Of a stretch of 64,000 bases of DNA, positions 26,612 to 36,740 are shown piece by piece. The translations under genes and the position numbers were made by a program. The notes below the pieces were generated by a model. The model searched no databases. It was not told the DNA's origin and saw only the letters and a program-made list of their open reading frames with translations. The stretch comes from Leptospira limi. Its GTDB lineage: Bacteria > Spirochaetota > Leptospiria > Leptospirales > Leptospiraceae. The DNA lies in NCBI RefSeq assembly GCF_026151395.1, contig NZ_JAMQPV010000001.1, forward strand, positions 1,054,001 to 1,118,000, in the 5' to 3' direction. Each line of letters starts with the position of its first letter. The stretch's first letter is position 1.

Positions 26612-28756
26612 ATGCAATACTTCTTCCAATTTTGCTTCGTTTTGATAGGGCTCCTATTTTCTCACCCGATGGAAGCCAAAGAATCGGTAGACCTATATTT
26701 AAAATGGTATCATCAATTCCAATTTGCTGGTTATTACACGGCCTTGGAAAAGGGGTACTACCAAGATGTAGGTTTGGATGTCAACATTCATCATAGCTCG
26801 AAGGGATTGGAGGGACTCCACCAACTTGTTTCTGAAAAGGAAGCACGTTATGGTGTTGGAACCAACGAGGTATTATTACAATGGCACGCTGGAAAACCAA
26901 TTGTTGTCATTGCTGTCATCTTTCAACATTCACCCGCAGTTTTGATTACCAAACGAACACATCCCTATCAAAGGATTCAAGATTTGAAGGGCAAACGATT
27001 GATGTTAACACCACATGTCTATGAGATTCTTGCCTATCTTAAGAAAGAAAAATTAGAGTTAAAGGATTTCAAAGAAATCCCACATAGTTTTCGAAGCATA
27101 GATTTAATTGAAGGACGAGCAGATGTTATAGATGGTTATTCCACCACACAAACGTATGAATTCCAAAAATCTAAAATACCCGTGATGATTTATTCACCAA
27201 GGACATCAGGAATTGATTTTTATGGTGACAATCTTTTCACAAGTCAAATTGAAATTCAAAACCATCCCGACCGAGTGAAACGATTTCGAGAAGCAAGCCT
27301 TCGCGGTTGGACTTATGCGATGAAACACAAAGAGGAAATTGTGGATCTCATCTATGAAAAATATTCTGAGAATGTGACAAAGGAACAATTGTTATATGAA
27401 GCAGAACAAATGGAACCTCTAATTCAACCAAATTTAGTAGAAATGGGATATATGTATGAAGGAAGATGGAAACATATATCAGAAGTTTATGCTGACTTTG
27501 GAATGCTTCCTCAGAATTTGAATTTAAATGGATTTTTGTACAATCCAAATCCAAATCGGAATTATGTATGGATTGTTTCCGTATTAGTTTCAGCAATCGG
27601 TTTTTTGTTAGTCGCTTGGTTGGTTCAAAGATATCGATGGAATAAACAATATTCTGAGAATCTAAAATCTGAAGTGTTCAAAAGAACAGTAGAGCTCAAA
27701 GAAATAAATGACAAATTAGGTTCGACCAATCAATTTTTAGAATTAAAGTTGAAGGAGTTAAAGGAGGCAGAAGGAAAATTATTAATATCCGAAAAGTTGG
27801 CTACAGTTGGGAATATTACCGCAGCAATGGCACATGAAATGAATACACCTCTTGGTGCGATCGTTTCCTCTAATGAATCGATAGAAGATTTTTTTCTAAA
27901 TCAATTTGGATCTATTTTAGATCAATTGCAGCAATCATCTACAGAAGTCAAAGAATGTTTTGATTCATTGGTAAAACATTATACTGAGACACAAATTGTT
28001 TTATACAGTGGGAAAAAAGAAAGGGAATTGAAAAAAGAGTTAAAATTCAAATTAGAAACTCACCAAATCAATTATCAAGGAAACGAGGAAGATACATTAT
28101 TGGATTTACTTTTGGAATCTGATTCGTTTCGTCTAGGCGAGAGATTACATTGGATATTAGAAAATCCTCGTCATAAAGAAATTTTACAGTGGGGATCAAA
28201 AATCGCAAATGTTTACCGATCAAATTTGATTATTTCGATTGCATCTGAAAAATCATCTCATGTTTTAAAATCATTAAAAAATTACTTAATTTCTGATGAT
28301 CTTAATAATTCAGATCAAAGTAAAATTGATATCACAAACGAAATCGAAACGATTCTAACTCTTTATTATTATAATATCAACCACAGAGTAAATGTTCAAA
28401 AACATTTTTTATCAAATCGGAAGTGCAAAGGCAATCGGGATAACTTAAATTTAATTTTGGTTAACTTATTGAACAATGCCCTGTATGCAATTTCATTTGA
28501 AGGTATCATTGAAATTTTTGTAGAAGATGAGGGCCCTTGGATCAAAGTCAGTTTTGTAGATTATGGAAGTGGGATTCCAAAAAATATCCAAGATCGAATT
28601 TTTGAACCGTTTTTTACAACGAAATCGAAGGGTGAGGGAGTTGGATTAGGATTGGACATTTGTCGAAAAGTGACTTACAAAATGAACGGTAAAATTGAAT
28701 TCGAAAGTGAAGTTGGAAAAACCAGGTTCACCGTTTATTTGTTAGCTGATGAATAA
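26612..28756 (+). CDS. THI5/NMT1-type sensor histidine kinase
   Basis: The frame opens at TTG 26549; ATG 26612 gives a normal signal peptide and 714 residues. Residues about 30-310 match an NMT1/THI5-like substrate-binding domain (LKWYHQFQFAGYYTALEKGYY), related to proteins that bind thiamine pyrimidine precursors. Then come one TM helix, a coiled coil, a DHp-like H box (AAMAHEMNTPLGAI, His408) and an ATPase domain with the N box (LNNALYA, Asn621), DYGSGIP, FEPFFTT and GVGLGLDI. H and N boxes are 213 residues apart, roughly 100 more than usual. The ligand and response regulator are unknown; no partner gene is adjacent. Confidence 0.88.
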   Translation: MQYFFQFCFVLIGLLFSHPMEAKESVDLYLKWYHQFQFAGYYTALEKGYYQDVGLDVNIHHSSKGLEGLHQLVSEKEARYGVGTNEVLLQWHAGKPIVVIAVIFQHSPAVLITKRTHPYQRIQDLKGKRLMLTPHVYEILAYLKKEKLELKDFKEIPHSFRSIDLIEGRADVIDGYSTTQTYEFQKSKIPVMIYSPRTSGIDFYGDNLFTSQIEIQNHPDRVKRFREASLRGWTYAMKHKEEIVDLIYEKYSENVTKEQLLYEAEQMEPLIQPNLVEMGYMYEGRWKHISEVYADFGMLPQNLNLNGFLYNPNPNRNYVWIVSVLVSAIGFLLVAWLVQRYRWNKQYSENLKSEVFKRTVELKEINDKLGSTNQFLELKLKELKEAEGKLLISEKLATVGNITAAMAHEMNTPLGAIVSSNESIEDFFLNQFGSILDQLQQSSTEVKECFDSLVKHYTETQIVLYSGKKERELKKELKFKLETHQINYQGNEEDTLLDLLLESDSFRLGERLHWILENPRHKEILQWGSKIANVYRSNLIISIASEKSSHVLKSLKNYLISDDLNNSDQSKIDITNEIETILTLYYYNINHRVNVQKHFLSNRKCKGNRDNLNLILVNLLNNALYAISFEGIIEIFVEDEGPWIKVSFVDYGSGIPKNIQDRIFEPFFTTKSKGEGVGLGLDICRKVTYKMNGKIEFESEVGKTRFTVYLLADE

Positions 28757-28859
28757 ATTACATTTGATTCACTTTTTTACTTTACTTTTTTAGGAATGAG
28801 AATCCTATTTTGCCAGTTTGGTTTTACCATACTCAAATTCAATTAGGTAGGTTCAATTT

Positions 28860-29156
28860 ATGTCATTCCAAGATGCAATCAAGGTTTGCTTTCAAAAATA
28901 TGTCGATTTTAATGGAAATGCAAAACGTCCAGAATTCTGGTATTGGGTCGCATTTACATTTGTAGTTAGTTTTATCTTACAGATGTTCCTTCCCATCTTA
29001 GGAATGGTGTTTTCTTTGGCAGTTTTTTTACCAAGTATTAGTGTTGGAGCAAGAAGATTACATGACGTAGGAATGAGTGGCTGGTGGCAATTGATTGGCC
29101 TTACAGGGATTGGATTATTGGTATTGATTTACTTTTGGGCACAAAAAGGTAAATAA
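28860..29156 (+). CDS. DUF805 family membrane protein
   Basis: A 98-residue protein with two to three hydrophobic helices. FNGNAKRPEFWYW and ARRLHDVGMSGWWQLI are the two signature blocks of DUF805 (small inner-membrane proteins of unknown function). It stands alone, with a hairpin 65 bp downstream. Confidence 0.88.
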   Translation: MSFQDAIKVCFQKYVDFNGNAKRPEFWYWVAFTFVVSFILQMFLPILGMVFSLAVFLPSISVGARRLHDVGMSGWWQLIGLTGIGLLVLIYFWAQKGK

Positions 29157-29221
29157 ACTCAAAGTTTTTCTTAACGCAATCTTATAGAATTTTATTTTGC
29201 GTTAGGGACAAGAAGGGCTTG

Positions 29222-29249
29222 GTCACCTGCCATTGGAATGGTAGGTGAC
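29222..29249. terminator. Hairpin downstream of the DUF805 gene
   Basis: GTCACCTGCCATT (29222-29234) and AATGGTAGGTGAC (29237-29249) form an almost perfect dyad with one G-T pair. No T tract follows; a GC-richer tail (GGAAGCGCAAGCG) does. It may be a terminator or a repeat remnant. Confidence 0.5.
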
Positions 29250-29334
29250 GGAAGCGCAAGCGAACCTCGGATTGGCCCGACCTTGATTCTTTCCATCATC
29301 TGCTTCAATATAATAGGAACGCCCTATCAACTCT

Positions 29335-30228
29335 TTACTTTTCATTTTCCAGAATACTTAAATAAATTTCCTTTTGATTTTTAGAATGTTTTGATTGGTT
29401 AGAGGCAAATGTAAATATAAATGATTGTTCTTCATTTGATACCATTCTACTAATTTCGGAACCTGTCGGATATCCACCACATCCATCATGTGACCATTCA
29501 AAAATAATTTCCGAATCTGTTTCTTTGAGAATATTAAAATATAAATCACTACAATCTTTTGCCAACTCTGTTTGTACAGCTGTCACAAAAACATTACGTC
29601 TTGAAGTGCCGATTTTTTTTAATAAAGTAAAACGATAGAGTTCTTTCCAACTTTGGTTTGTGACACCTCCTGGGAACAATTCTATCATCGAAATGTTCTC
29701 ATCATTTTCTGAGTGTCCAATGACCCATTTTCTTCCGTCAAAATTTCGATGGAAAGGAACTTTGGTTAATTCTTTTTTGATTCCAAAATTTTTATCTAAA
29801 ACCAAACGTAAGTTCTCTTTATTTTGTTCGGAAAAATTGATTGGTATGTGTAAGGATTTTAATTCACCTTCTTTGTTTTTCAATTCAATCGTAAAAAATT
29901 TGCTAGTATTTCCAGATTCAAAAATCCATTGGTATTCCGCTTCGTTTAACGCATTACTCTCAATGTATAATTTTCCTTTTTCTATGTTTTTGTCTTGGAT
30001 AAAGTATTCCTTTTTGTCTTCTCCATTCCTTTCAAAACCACGAACTGAATTGATTTCATCAGTTTTTACCATCGCTAAAAAACTCCAGCGAACTGATGTT
30101 CCATCAATGATAGGACCTAAATTTTTTGCGACTGCCCATTCATTTTCCAATTGAGGTTTTACTTGTGCCTGTAAAAAAACATGGGATAAAAAAAATGTAA
30201 GTAGAACTAGAGAGGGAAGTTGTTTCAT
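29335..30228 (-). CDS. Hypothetical exported protein
   Basis: A 297-residue protein with a standard signal peptide (hydrophobic core, then FLQAQ), so it is probably periplasmic or outer-membrane associated. There is no recognised domain; the body is rich in beta-type alternation and has two cysteines in KDCSDLY and HDGCGGYP, which could pair. It is a single gene and its N-terminal region faces a 162-bp gap before the recombinase gene. Confidence 0.7.
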   Translation of the reverse strand: MKQLPSLVLLTFFLSHVFLQAQVKPQLENEWAVAKNLGPIIDGTSVRWSFLAMVKTDEINSVRGFERNGEDKKEYFIQDKNIEKGKLYIESNALNEAEYQWIFESGNTSKFFTIELKNKEGELKSLHIPINFSEQNKENLRLVLDKNFGIKKELTKVPFHRNFDGRKWVIGHSENDENISMIELFPGGVTNQSWKELYRFTLLKKIGTSRRNVFVTAVQTELAKDCSDLYFNILKETDSEIIFEWSHDGCGGYPTGSEISRMVSNEEQSFIFTFASNQSKHSKNQKEIYLSILENEK

Positions 30229-30390
30229 TGTGTGTTCCGTTTTAGTAACTGAATCAGGGTTCGATTTTATAGGAGAGTTTGAGATTCGTCAATGAAATCC
30301 TGGAACTGAATTTCGATTTTAAAAGCAAAAGATGGAAGGGATGGATGTATGGATGAAGTTATGCTGTAGGAGGAAAAAATTGAGTTTTTT

Positions 30391-31485
30391 TTAAGTTTTT
30401 GGTTTTGTCATTTGGTCAAGAGGGCTTTTGATATTTTCCAATCGACTCCTAGCAACTTTGGTGTAAATTTGTGTGGTTCGGACACTTGAGTGTCCGAGTA
30501 GAGTTTGGATCATTCTTAGATCCGTTCCGAGTTCCAACAAATGTGTCGCAAATGCATGCCGCAAACTATGAAAGGTGACTTTTTTTGTAATCTTTGCTTT
30601 AGCGGCCGCTTGGTTGAAAATGGATTCAGCAGTTCTGATGTGAAGAGGTTTTTTTCCTGCTCCTGGAAATAACCAAGTTATGTTTTTTACCTCATTAAAA
30701 CTATATTTTAAGAGTAAATTGTATTCTCTCACTTGTAAGTATTCTTTGAGTTCGAGTATGAGGGAATTGGCAAGAATTGTGTATCTATCTTTTTTGCCTT
30801 TTCCTTGGGTGATTCGGATCATGTTGCGTTCCAAATCGATATCTTTTAATTGTAAATGAATCACTTCTCCAACGCGCAATCCTGCTGAGTAACTAATTAG
30901 AAGTAATATTTTATGTTTTAAATTCGGAAGTGCATTGAATATCGCTCTTGTTTCTTCCGCCGATAATACTTCAGGTAATTTGGTATCAGTTTTCATTTTT
31001 GGGAATTTGAGATTTTTCATCTGCTTACGGACTTCCCGAAAATAGAAAATGAATGCTTGCCTTGCACTTCGGATTGAAGCAGAACGTAATGATTTTTCTT
31101 TTACTTGGAAGTCCAAATAGTTTTCAATATCCCTCGAAACAATATTCATAGGCAATTTTTCTGTGAAAAGCAACAGCCTGTATAGATGTGAATAATATGT
31201 TTTGGTGGTGAAAAATGAAAAATTCCTTTCCCTCGCCGAACGGAAAAAATCTTCCAAAATCCCACATTGTTTAGGAATCTCATTTGCTAAATACCGAATA
31301 TCGAAATTTGAAAAATCAAGTAACACGCGTTTAATGGAAATAACATCATTAGGATAGGACCAACTTTTATCTTCAGGGTGGTAAATTGCCTTTGGAATTG
31401 ATTTTGCGATTTTGATATACAATTCCGAATACGGAAAATATAAATGGAATCGTTTATCAATTGATTTGTATTTGAGTTTGATCAT
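30391..31485 (-). CDS. Tyrosine recombinase/integrase
   Basis: A 364-residue site-specific recombinase. Catalytic set visible: Arg204 (SAGLRVGEV), Lys229 (TQGKGKKDR), His306-x-x-Arg309 (HSLRHAF), His332 (LLGHSS) and Tyr341 (TTQIYTK), all intact. A SAM-like core-binding domain is at about 75-160. In front of it is an extra ~70-residue N-terminal part (SIPKAIYHPEDKSWSYPND) not found in XerC/D, similar in feel to the HARP-type fold. It lacks the extra insert of integron integrases. No neighbouring phage or transposon genes; a GC-rich palindrome lies upstream. Confidence 0.92.
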   Translation of the reverse strand: MIKLKYKSIDKRFHLYFPYSELYIKIAKSIPKAIYHPEDKSWSYPNDVISIKRVLLDFSNFDIRYLANEIPKQCGILEDFFRSARERNFSFFTTKTYYSHLYRLLLFTEKLPMNIVSRDIENYLDFQVKEKSLRSASIRSARQAFIFYFREVRKQMKNLKFPKMKTDTKLPEVLSAEETRAIFNALPNLKHKILLLISYSAGLRVGEVIHLQLKDIDLERNMIRITQGKGKKDRYTILANSLILELKEYLQVREYNLLLKYSFNEVKNITWLFPGAGKKPLHIRTAESIFNQAAAKAKITKKVTFHSLRHAFATHLLELGTDLRMIQTLLGHSSVRTTQIYTKVARSRLENIKSPLDQMTKPKT

Positions 31486-31494
31486 AAAACACCT

Positions 31495-31720
31495 AACTTA
31501 GTTTGATTCAATAGAATAGGTGGGGGCTAACAGTTTTGGTCCTGAGATTCCTTCGCTTTTTTCAGGATGAGAGGAAAATGTTGGTGATTGGAAAGGGCTT
31601 GGGGGGGAGAATCTAATATCCCCGCCCTGATTAGGGTGGGGTTCTAGACCCGCCACCCAATACGTTCCCTCTATCACGAGCAAGGCCAACGGACAAACGA
31701 AAATCAATTTAAGGATTTTT
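31495..31720. other. GC-rich non-coding stretch beside the recombinase
   Basis: This stretch is clearly richer in G and C than its neighbours, has a run of seven G (31601-31607) and holds the palindrome CCCCGCCCT-GATT-AGGGTGGGG at 31620-31641 (one G-T pair). The wording (TCTAGACCCGCCACCC) looks like a dispersed intergenic repeat rather than a gene. It could be a recombination site for the recombinase, but nothing proves it. Confidence 0.5.
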
Positions 31721-31771
31721 TTTTCTTGGAAAGTTCATGCTATAACACAAACTGAAATCTTTGGGAGTTAT

Positions 31772-31987
31772 ATGAATTTAGTCACAGTCGGATTAGGAAT
31801 CTTTTTTATCCTTTATGGAATCACTACCTATATTTTACGTCTCTACAAACCAGGATTTTTTTGGAAACTAGAACCAATGAAACAAAAATGGGGCGAAAAA
31901 AGAGGATACTTCATCCATGTTTTTAGTTATTCCATCTTACCAGTCGTTTTAGGAATTGTGTACACAATTTTAGGTTTAAGGGGTTAG
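31772..31987 (+). CDS. Small two-helix membrane protein
   Basis: A 71-residue protein with a GGGAG ribosome site five bases before its ATG. Two hydrophobic helices (about 3-23 and 49-68) flank a basic loop (MKQKWGEKRGY). No family recognised. Real rather than a chance frame, because of the ribosome site and the balanced helix pattern. Confidence 0.7.
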   Translation: MNLVTVGLGIFFILYGITTYILRLYKPGFFWKLEPMKQKWGEKRGYFIHVFSYSILPVVLGIVYTILGLRG

Positions 31988-32008
31988 TTTCAGATAACGC
32001 TAGTTATT

Positions 32009-32117
32009 TGGGCGCCTCCAATCAATTCAATCAAAGAACAAAATACAAAAATGGACCGGGCCCTACGCTGCAATCTTTCTCAATTTGAGAAAGGATTTCC
32101 GCTTCGGTCCCTGGCGC
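32009..32117 (-). repeat. Structured intergenic element, copy B
   Basis: On the minus strand, beginning 8 nt after the nadB stop: GCGCC, then GGACCG pairing with CGGTCC, then GAAGCGGA, a hairpin AATC(C)TTTCTCA/TGAGAAAGATT with one bulged C, then GCAGCG, and finally GGCGCC after an AT-rich insert. The blocks and the bulge match copy A (2545-2614), while the hairpin arms differ by compensating changes. It does not look coding. Confidence 0.6.
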
Positions 32118-32124
32118 AGGAATG

Positions 32125-33726
32125 CTACAATTGATGGGAAAGGATTGTATCTTGCCTAGATGGAGTTCGGTCTTCAGGATAATCCGTACTAAAATGTAGG
32201 CCCCTGCTTTCCTTTCGTAATAACGCTGATCTGACAATGAGTTCCGCAACTTTTACTAAATTACGAAGTTCTAATAATCCCAAAGAAACTGTGGTTCGAT
32301 TGTAATAATCTTTTACTTCTTGTGAAATCAGTTTTAATCGACGAAGGGCACGTTCCAATCTCATATCAGACCTAACAATTCCAACATAATTACTCATGAT
32401 GGTTTTAATTTCGATTAAGTCATGGGAAATTAATACCCATTCTTCCGTGTTAGTGGTTCCTTCTTTGTTCCAATCTGGAATCAAATCGGTTTCAGAGGAA
32501 TACTCTAGTTTCCCTTCTGATTTGATATCATTTGCAATCCGATGGGAAAATACCAAACATTCCAATAAACTATTGGATGCTAAACGGTTACCACCATGGA
32601 CACCAGTACAAGTTGTCTCACCACATGCATATAAATCTGCAATGTTTGTTCGACCTAAGAGATCAGTGGCAACTCCACCACACATATAATGGGCGGCAGG
32701 AACAACTGGAATCGGATCGGTTGTGATATCAATCCCTAGTTTTTTACAACGTTCATAGATCGAAGGAAAATGGCTTATGATGTCATTGGCAGGTCGATGA
32801 GTGATATCAAGGAGTACATGTGGTTCCCCTCTTTTTTTCATCGTATCATCAATGGCTCGTGCCACAATATCTCTAGGTGCTAATTCTCCCATTTCATGAT
32901 AGTCTTTCATAAATGGTCTGCCACCTATCTCGCGTAAGATGCCTCCATGGCCTCTCACTGCTTCTGAAATTAAAAAACTATTCCCTTGTTCATGGAAAAG
33001 CGAAGTAGGATGGAATTGGTAAAATTCCATATTTTTGACAATGGCACCAGCTCTATATGCACTAGCTACACCATCACCGGTGGCAATGTTTGGATTGGTT
33101 GTGTGCAAATATACTTGGCCTGCACCCCCAGTTGCCAAAATTGTTTTTTTGGCTAGGACTGGAAATACTTCACCAGTCTCTGTATCGACTATGTAGGCTC
33201 CATAACATCGTAAGGGTAAATTTTCTTTATTTTTTAAATGGTGTTTGGTGATTAAATCTACACATGCATGGTTTTCTAGAATTCGTATGTTTTGGTTGGC
33301 GTGAACATGATCAAGTAACGATTGTTCGACGGCACTTCCTGTTCTATCCAGAGAGTGGATGATTCTATTTTTGCTATGACCACCTTCTCGTGCTAAATCC
33401 AATTCCCCTGTTTGGTTTCTTGTGAAAGGAACACCCAAGTCCAATAGTTCTTTGACTCGGGTAGGACCTTCTTCCACCAAAACACGAACTGCTTCCAGAT
33501 CACATAAACCTGCTCCAGATTCTAAAGTGTCTTTGATGTGTTCTTCGAATTTATCCTTATCATCAAAAACGGATGCAATCCCACCTTGTGCATAGTTGGT
33601 ATTCGATTCGTAGTCTGCTTTTTTGGTAACAACCACAACCGAACCAAGCGGAGCTAATTTTAATGCGGTAAAGAGACCACTCACTCCGCTTCCAATGATC
33701 AGAAAATCTGATTTAATTCGAGTCAC
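32125..33726 (-). CDS. nadB: L-aspartate oxidase
   Basis: A flavoprotein that oxidises L-aspartate to iminoaspartate, the first step of de novo NAD synthesis. It has 533 residues, normal for the family. The FAD-binding GSGVSGL motif is at residues 12-18, followed by [10 protein letters not shown] and the active-site loop around [10 protein letters not shown]; the C-terminal helical domain is present. nadA and nadC are not adjacent. It is downstream of ctpA but separated by a terminator, and followed by repeat element B. Confidence 0.95.
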   Translation of the reverse strand: MTRIKSDFLIIGSGVSGLFTALKLAPLGSVVVVTKKADYESNTNYAQGGIASVFDDKDKFEEHIKDTLESGAGLCDLEAVRVLVEEGPTRVKELLDLGVPFTRNQTGELDLAREGGHSKNRIIHSLDRTGSAVEQSLLDHVHANQNIRILENHACVDLITKHHLKNKENLPLRCYGAYIVDTETGEVFPVLAKKTILATGGAGQVYLHTTNPNIATGDGVASAYRAGAIVKNMEFYQFHPTSLFHEQGNSFLISEAVRGHGGILREIGGRPFMKDYHEMGELAPRDIVARAIDDTMKKRGEPHVLLDITHRPANDIISHFPSIYERCKKLGIDITTDPIPVVPAAHYMCGGVATDLLGRTNIADLYACGETTCTGVHGGNRLASNSLLECLVFSHRIANDIKSEGKLEYSSETDLIPDWNKEGTTNTEEWVLISHDLIEIKTIMSNYVGIVRSDMRLERALRRLKLISQEVKDYYNRTTVSLGLLELRNLVKVAELIVRSALLRKESRGLHFSTDYPEDRTPSRQDTILSHQL

Positions 33727-33750
33727 ATTGCATCCAATTAATGATTAGTT

Positions 33751-33787
33751 TCAAAAATAATGATTCTAAAATGTAGAATCATTATTT
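33751..33787 (-). terminator. Terminator of ctpA
   Basis: A perfect 14-bp stem: AAATAATGATTCTA (33755-33768) with TAGAATCATTATTT (33774-33787), 5-nt loop, followed on the minus strand by a run of T. Its left base includes the ctpA stop codon. Confidence 0.85.
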
Positions 33788-35623
33788 CGCATTCAACATC
33801 CCTTCGATAAAGTCCAAACTTCTAATTAACATATAATCAGGTTTGATTGCATCGTTTGCATGTTCTTTTAAATACGTATCAGCCTTGCCATTTTTTTTGG
33901 CATAATCCTTAATCGCATTCAAATTGAATTTTGATTTCACAATCCCTTCATGTGGAATGAGAGGTAAGTGATTCCACATATCCTCTTCTCGGTATCGGAA
34001 AGGGAAGGTTCCATCTGGTTCTTCAGAAACTTCAATGTCAGGTGAAACTCCAACCACTTGGATGGTTTTTCCAGAAGGAGAGTAATACCTAGCATTTGTG
34101 ATTTTCAAAAGGTAATTTGGATTGTTGTCCAATTTTTTTAATGTTTGCACAGTTGCTTTTCCAAATGTCCTTTCACCAAGTAAAATTCCACGGCCATGGT
34201 GTTGGATCGCACTGGCAACAATTTCAGAAGCAGATGCTGATTTTGAATTCATGAGCACTGCTAACGGAAGTTTTGTGATGTCCTTGATTTTTGCATATTT
34301 TTCATCATCACTTCTACCAGGAGTTTTTGTCGAAACGATCAGTCCTTTTTCGATGAACATATCAGCAATATCCACTGCTAAATCCAAAAATCCACCTGAG
34401 TTTCCTCTTAAGTCTAAAATCACTGCCTTTAGAGGTTTGCCATTCTCTTTGGCAGTTTTTTCCATTTCTGCTAAAGCTTCTGCTATTTGTGTATCAATCG
34501 GTGGTTCACCGTTTCCAGGTTTTACAAATCCAGTGAGTTTGATGTAAGCAACTTGTGGATTTTCTTTTACTAAGTGATAGGTTACGTTTTTGATTGTGAT
34601 TTTATCACGAATCACTTCAATATCAATTTTTCCTGTATTCCCTTTACGTGAGATGGTAAGGACAACTTTTGTTGCTTTTGGTCCTTTGATTTTTTTGACT
34701 ACTTTATCAAGAGATAAGTTTTTGATGAGTTTACCATCAACGGCAACAATGTTGTCTCCACTGCGAATCCCAGCTTTGAGTGCAGGACTTCCTTCCAATG
34801 GATTTTCAACGATGACTTCACGACTTCCACCACCAGAAAGGATGGCACCAATCCCTTCAAAAGATCCATCACTGATTTTGGACATGGATTCTTCCCAAAC
34901 TTCTTCCAAAAAGACATTGGAGTGTGGGTCAAGAGAGTTTAAATAACCATTCGCAGCAGCAACAAACACTTGTTCCATGCGGAATTCTTTTTTGTCTTCT
35001 TCCTCTTCGTCAGGAAGTTCACCATCAAGTTCCACAAGTCCTTTTAATACTGGAGTTTTGTATTTATCCAAATTGTCTTGGATGTAAGTGACAACCCGAT
35101 CAAAATCCTTTCTCGAAAAATTAATTTCTTCCCAACGAGCAGAGATTACTGATTTTTTTAATTTTTCTTTTTCGATCAGTTTTTTGAGTTCTGCATCAGA
35201 CAACTTACGATTTTCATTTTTTTTCCGTTTCTCTTTTTGGATTTTTTCCACTTGGGTGTAATCAGGATCAAAAACGACAAATTTGTCAGATGGAGAGATT
35301 TTGAAAGTAGTCCCTGGCCAGAGATCTTCCTTATCATCATATTTCTCTCTCTCTTTGAAATAACTTTCTGGGTAAATGTAAAGTGGATGGGGTAAACTTA
35401 AAAAAGCAAAACTTGCTGCATCGGTATAAGCACGATTTACATTGATATGTTTGTCTATGTACAGTTTGTCTACTGTTCGAATGACAGTTTCAAAGTCGAC
35501 ATAAGTGAAATTGGTCTCGCGGTTTTGCGCTTTTTTCGCTTCTGGTTCGCAGGAAATAAAACCAACTGGTAAAGCAAAACTTAGAAGGGTGAAAAAGGAT
35601 AGTAGATAAACAAATCGTTTCAA
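33782..35623 (-). CDS. ctpA: C-terminal processing protease (S41)
   Basis: A periplasmic tail-processing serine protease of 613 residues. The signal peptide ends in a possible lipobox ([10 protein letters not shown]). A Lys/Glu-rich helical region precedes a PDZ domain (about 255-335: [13 protein letters not shown], then GLRSGD-type text), followed by the S41 catalytic fold. SASASE carries the nucleophile Ser464 and FGKATVQ the base Lys489, the spacing seen in Prc. Closer to the long Prc/CtpA branch. A single gene with its own terminator, divergent from the TPR lipoprotein at 35736. Confidence 0.93.
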   Translation of the reverse strand: MKRFVYLLSFFTLLSFALPVGFISCEPEAKKAQNRETNFTYVDFETVIRTVDKLYIDKHINVNRAYTDAASFAFLSLPHPLYIYPESYFKEREKYDDKEDLWPGTTFKISPSDKFVVFDPDYTQVEKIQKEKRKKNENRKLSDAELKKLIEKEKLKKSVISARWEEINFSRKDFDRVVTYIQDNLDKYKTPVLKGLVELDGELPDEEEEDKKEFRMEQVFVAAANGYLNSLDPHSNVFLEEVWEESMSKISDGSFEGIGAILSGGGSREVIVENPLEGSPALKAGIRSGDNIVAVDGKLIKNLSLDKVVKKIKGPKATKVVLTISRKGNTGKIDIEVIRDKITIKNVTYHLVKENPQVAYIKLTGFVKPGNGEPPIDTQIAEALAEMEKTAKENGKPLKAVILDLRGNSGGFLDLAVDIADMFIEKGLIVSTKTPGRSDDEKYAKIKDITKLPLAVLMNSKSASASEIVASAIQHHGRGILLGERTFGKATVQTLKKLDNNPNYLLKITNARYYSPSGKTIQVVGVSPDIEVSEEPDGTFPFRYREEDMWNHLPLIPHEGIVKSKFNLNAIKDYAKKNGKADTYLKEHANDAIKPDYMLIRSLDFIEGMLNAK

Positions 35624-35735
35624 GGGATCTCTCGTTTCGTGGATAGATTATCCTAAGAATTTCCGAATTTCCAGCCTAGGCAAGACAAAAAAAATTGGGA
35701 CAAATCCAGGACACATGCATAACATAGACGGTGAC

Positions 35736-36740
35736 ATGCGCTCATTCGTTGTCCTGATTTTTGCCCTTTCTCTCTGGTTTTGTTCCTCCGAGCCAGAAAA
35801 GAACCCAAATCGTGATCCATATAGTTTGGAAACCCTTCTTTTTTTGGAAGAGATATTACTCGATGTTTGGGAAAATCCATCGGCAAAAGAAGATGCAATG
35901 TCTCGGCTAAGATATGTTTGTCGAACAAAAGATACTGACGATGGTTATTTATGTTACATGTGGGGACTTTTGGAATTCCAACGTGGGAATTACAATGAAA
36001 GTTATGCCGGTTTTCGAAAAGCTTTAGAAAAAAATCCCAATGACACTCTTTACAAAAACATGTTACGTTTATCCGCCGAAAAATCGGGAAACCTAGCGGA
36101 TTTAAAAGCTCATTCGTATGATGGGGAAGTGCTCGCTTCGCTTTCTGAATTGGATAAACAATGCAAAGAGGAAAAATCCCCAAACATTTCCACCTTTCAA
36201 TTTTTGATCGAACGAGGTGTATTCACCAAGGAATCCTTAAAACGTGGTAGTTTTTCGACTTGTTTCCAAAAATTAGAACCTAACGAACAAATTTCTCTCC
36301 AAAAACAAATCCGAAATCCAAATGTATCCTATAAGGAACGGTTGTATGCGGACCAGATGAAGTCGGATCCATTTACCAAAATTTGGGATACTTCCTCTTA
36401 CCACCGAGGAGAATTGGGAAAGGTAATGGTGGGTGGAACACAAGGTGCAGTTTCTGCAACTGTCTCTTCGAATTCAGAAGTGAGTCCTTCGCTCGTTTCT
36501 GGGTCCATTCACCCCTCTCCAATGACAGAGGCATGGCGTAAGGTAAAACTTGCTTCTCTTTCAGGGAATGAAACCCAGGCAAAAGAAGCCTTTAAACAAT
36601 TTATTTCCGAAGTACGTCTCTCCAAAACAAAAGGTAAGTCGGAAGCGATGATGGCAACCGCCTTAGAGCGAGCAGCAAAATTATTACTCGAACAAGACCC
36701 GAGTTACGTTAAGATTCGTTTCCTTGCGAAAGAACTTTAA
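35736..36740 (+). CDS. TPR-type lipoprotein
   Basis: The frame opens at 35715; ATG 35736 leads directly into the signal sequence and lipobox SLWFCSSEP, giving 334 residues. Residues about 60-125 contain two helical repeats of TPR type (GLLEFQRGNYNESYAGFRKALEKNP). The remainder is low-complexity Ser/Lys/Glu text with no known domain. Its last 32 bases overlap the 3' end of the convergent pdxJ. Lipid-anchored scaffold is the best guess. Confidence 0.75.
   Translation: MRSFVVLIFALSLWFCSSEPEKNPNRDPYSLETLLFLEEILLDVWENPSAKEDAMSRLRYVCRTKDTDDGYLCYMWGLLEFQRGNYNESYAGFRKALEKNPNDTLYKNMLRLSAEKSGNLADLKAHSYDGEVLASLSELDKQCKEEKSPNISTFQFLIERGVFTKESLKRGSFSTCFQKLEPNEQISLQKQIRNPNVSYKERLYADQMKSDPFTKIWDTSSYHRGELGKVMVGGTQGAVSATVSSNSEVSPSLVSGSIHPSPMTEAWRKVKLASLSGNETQAKEAFKQFISEVRLSKTKGKSEAMMATALERAAKLLLEQDPSYVKIRFLAKEL

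Noticed and set aside
31498..31707. Minus-strand 69-residue frame upstream of the recombinase
   Set aside because: It falls wholly within the GC-rich palindromic stretch and has repeat-like composition; no ribosome site.
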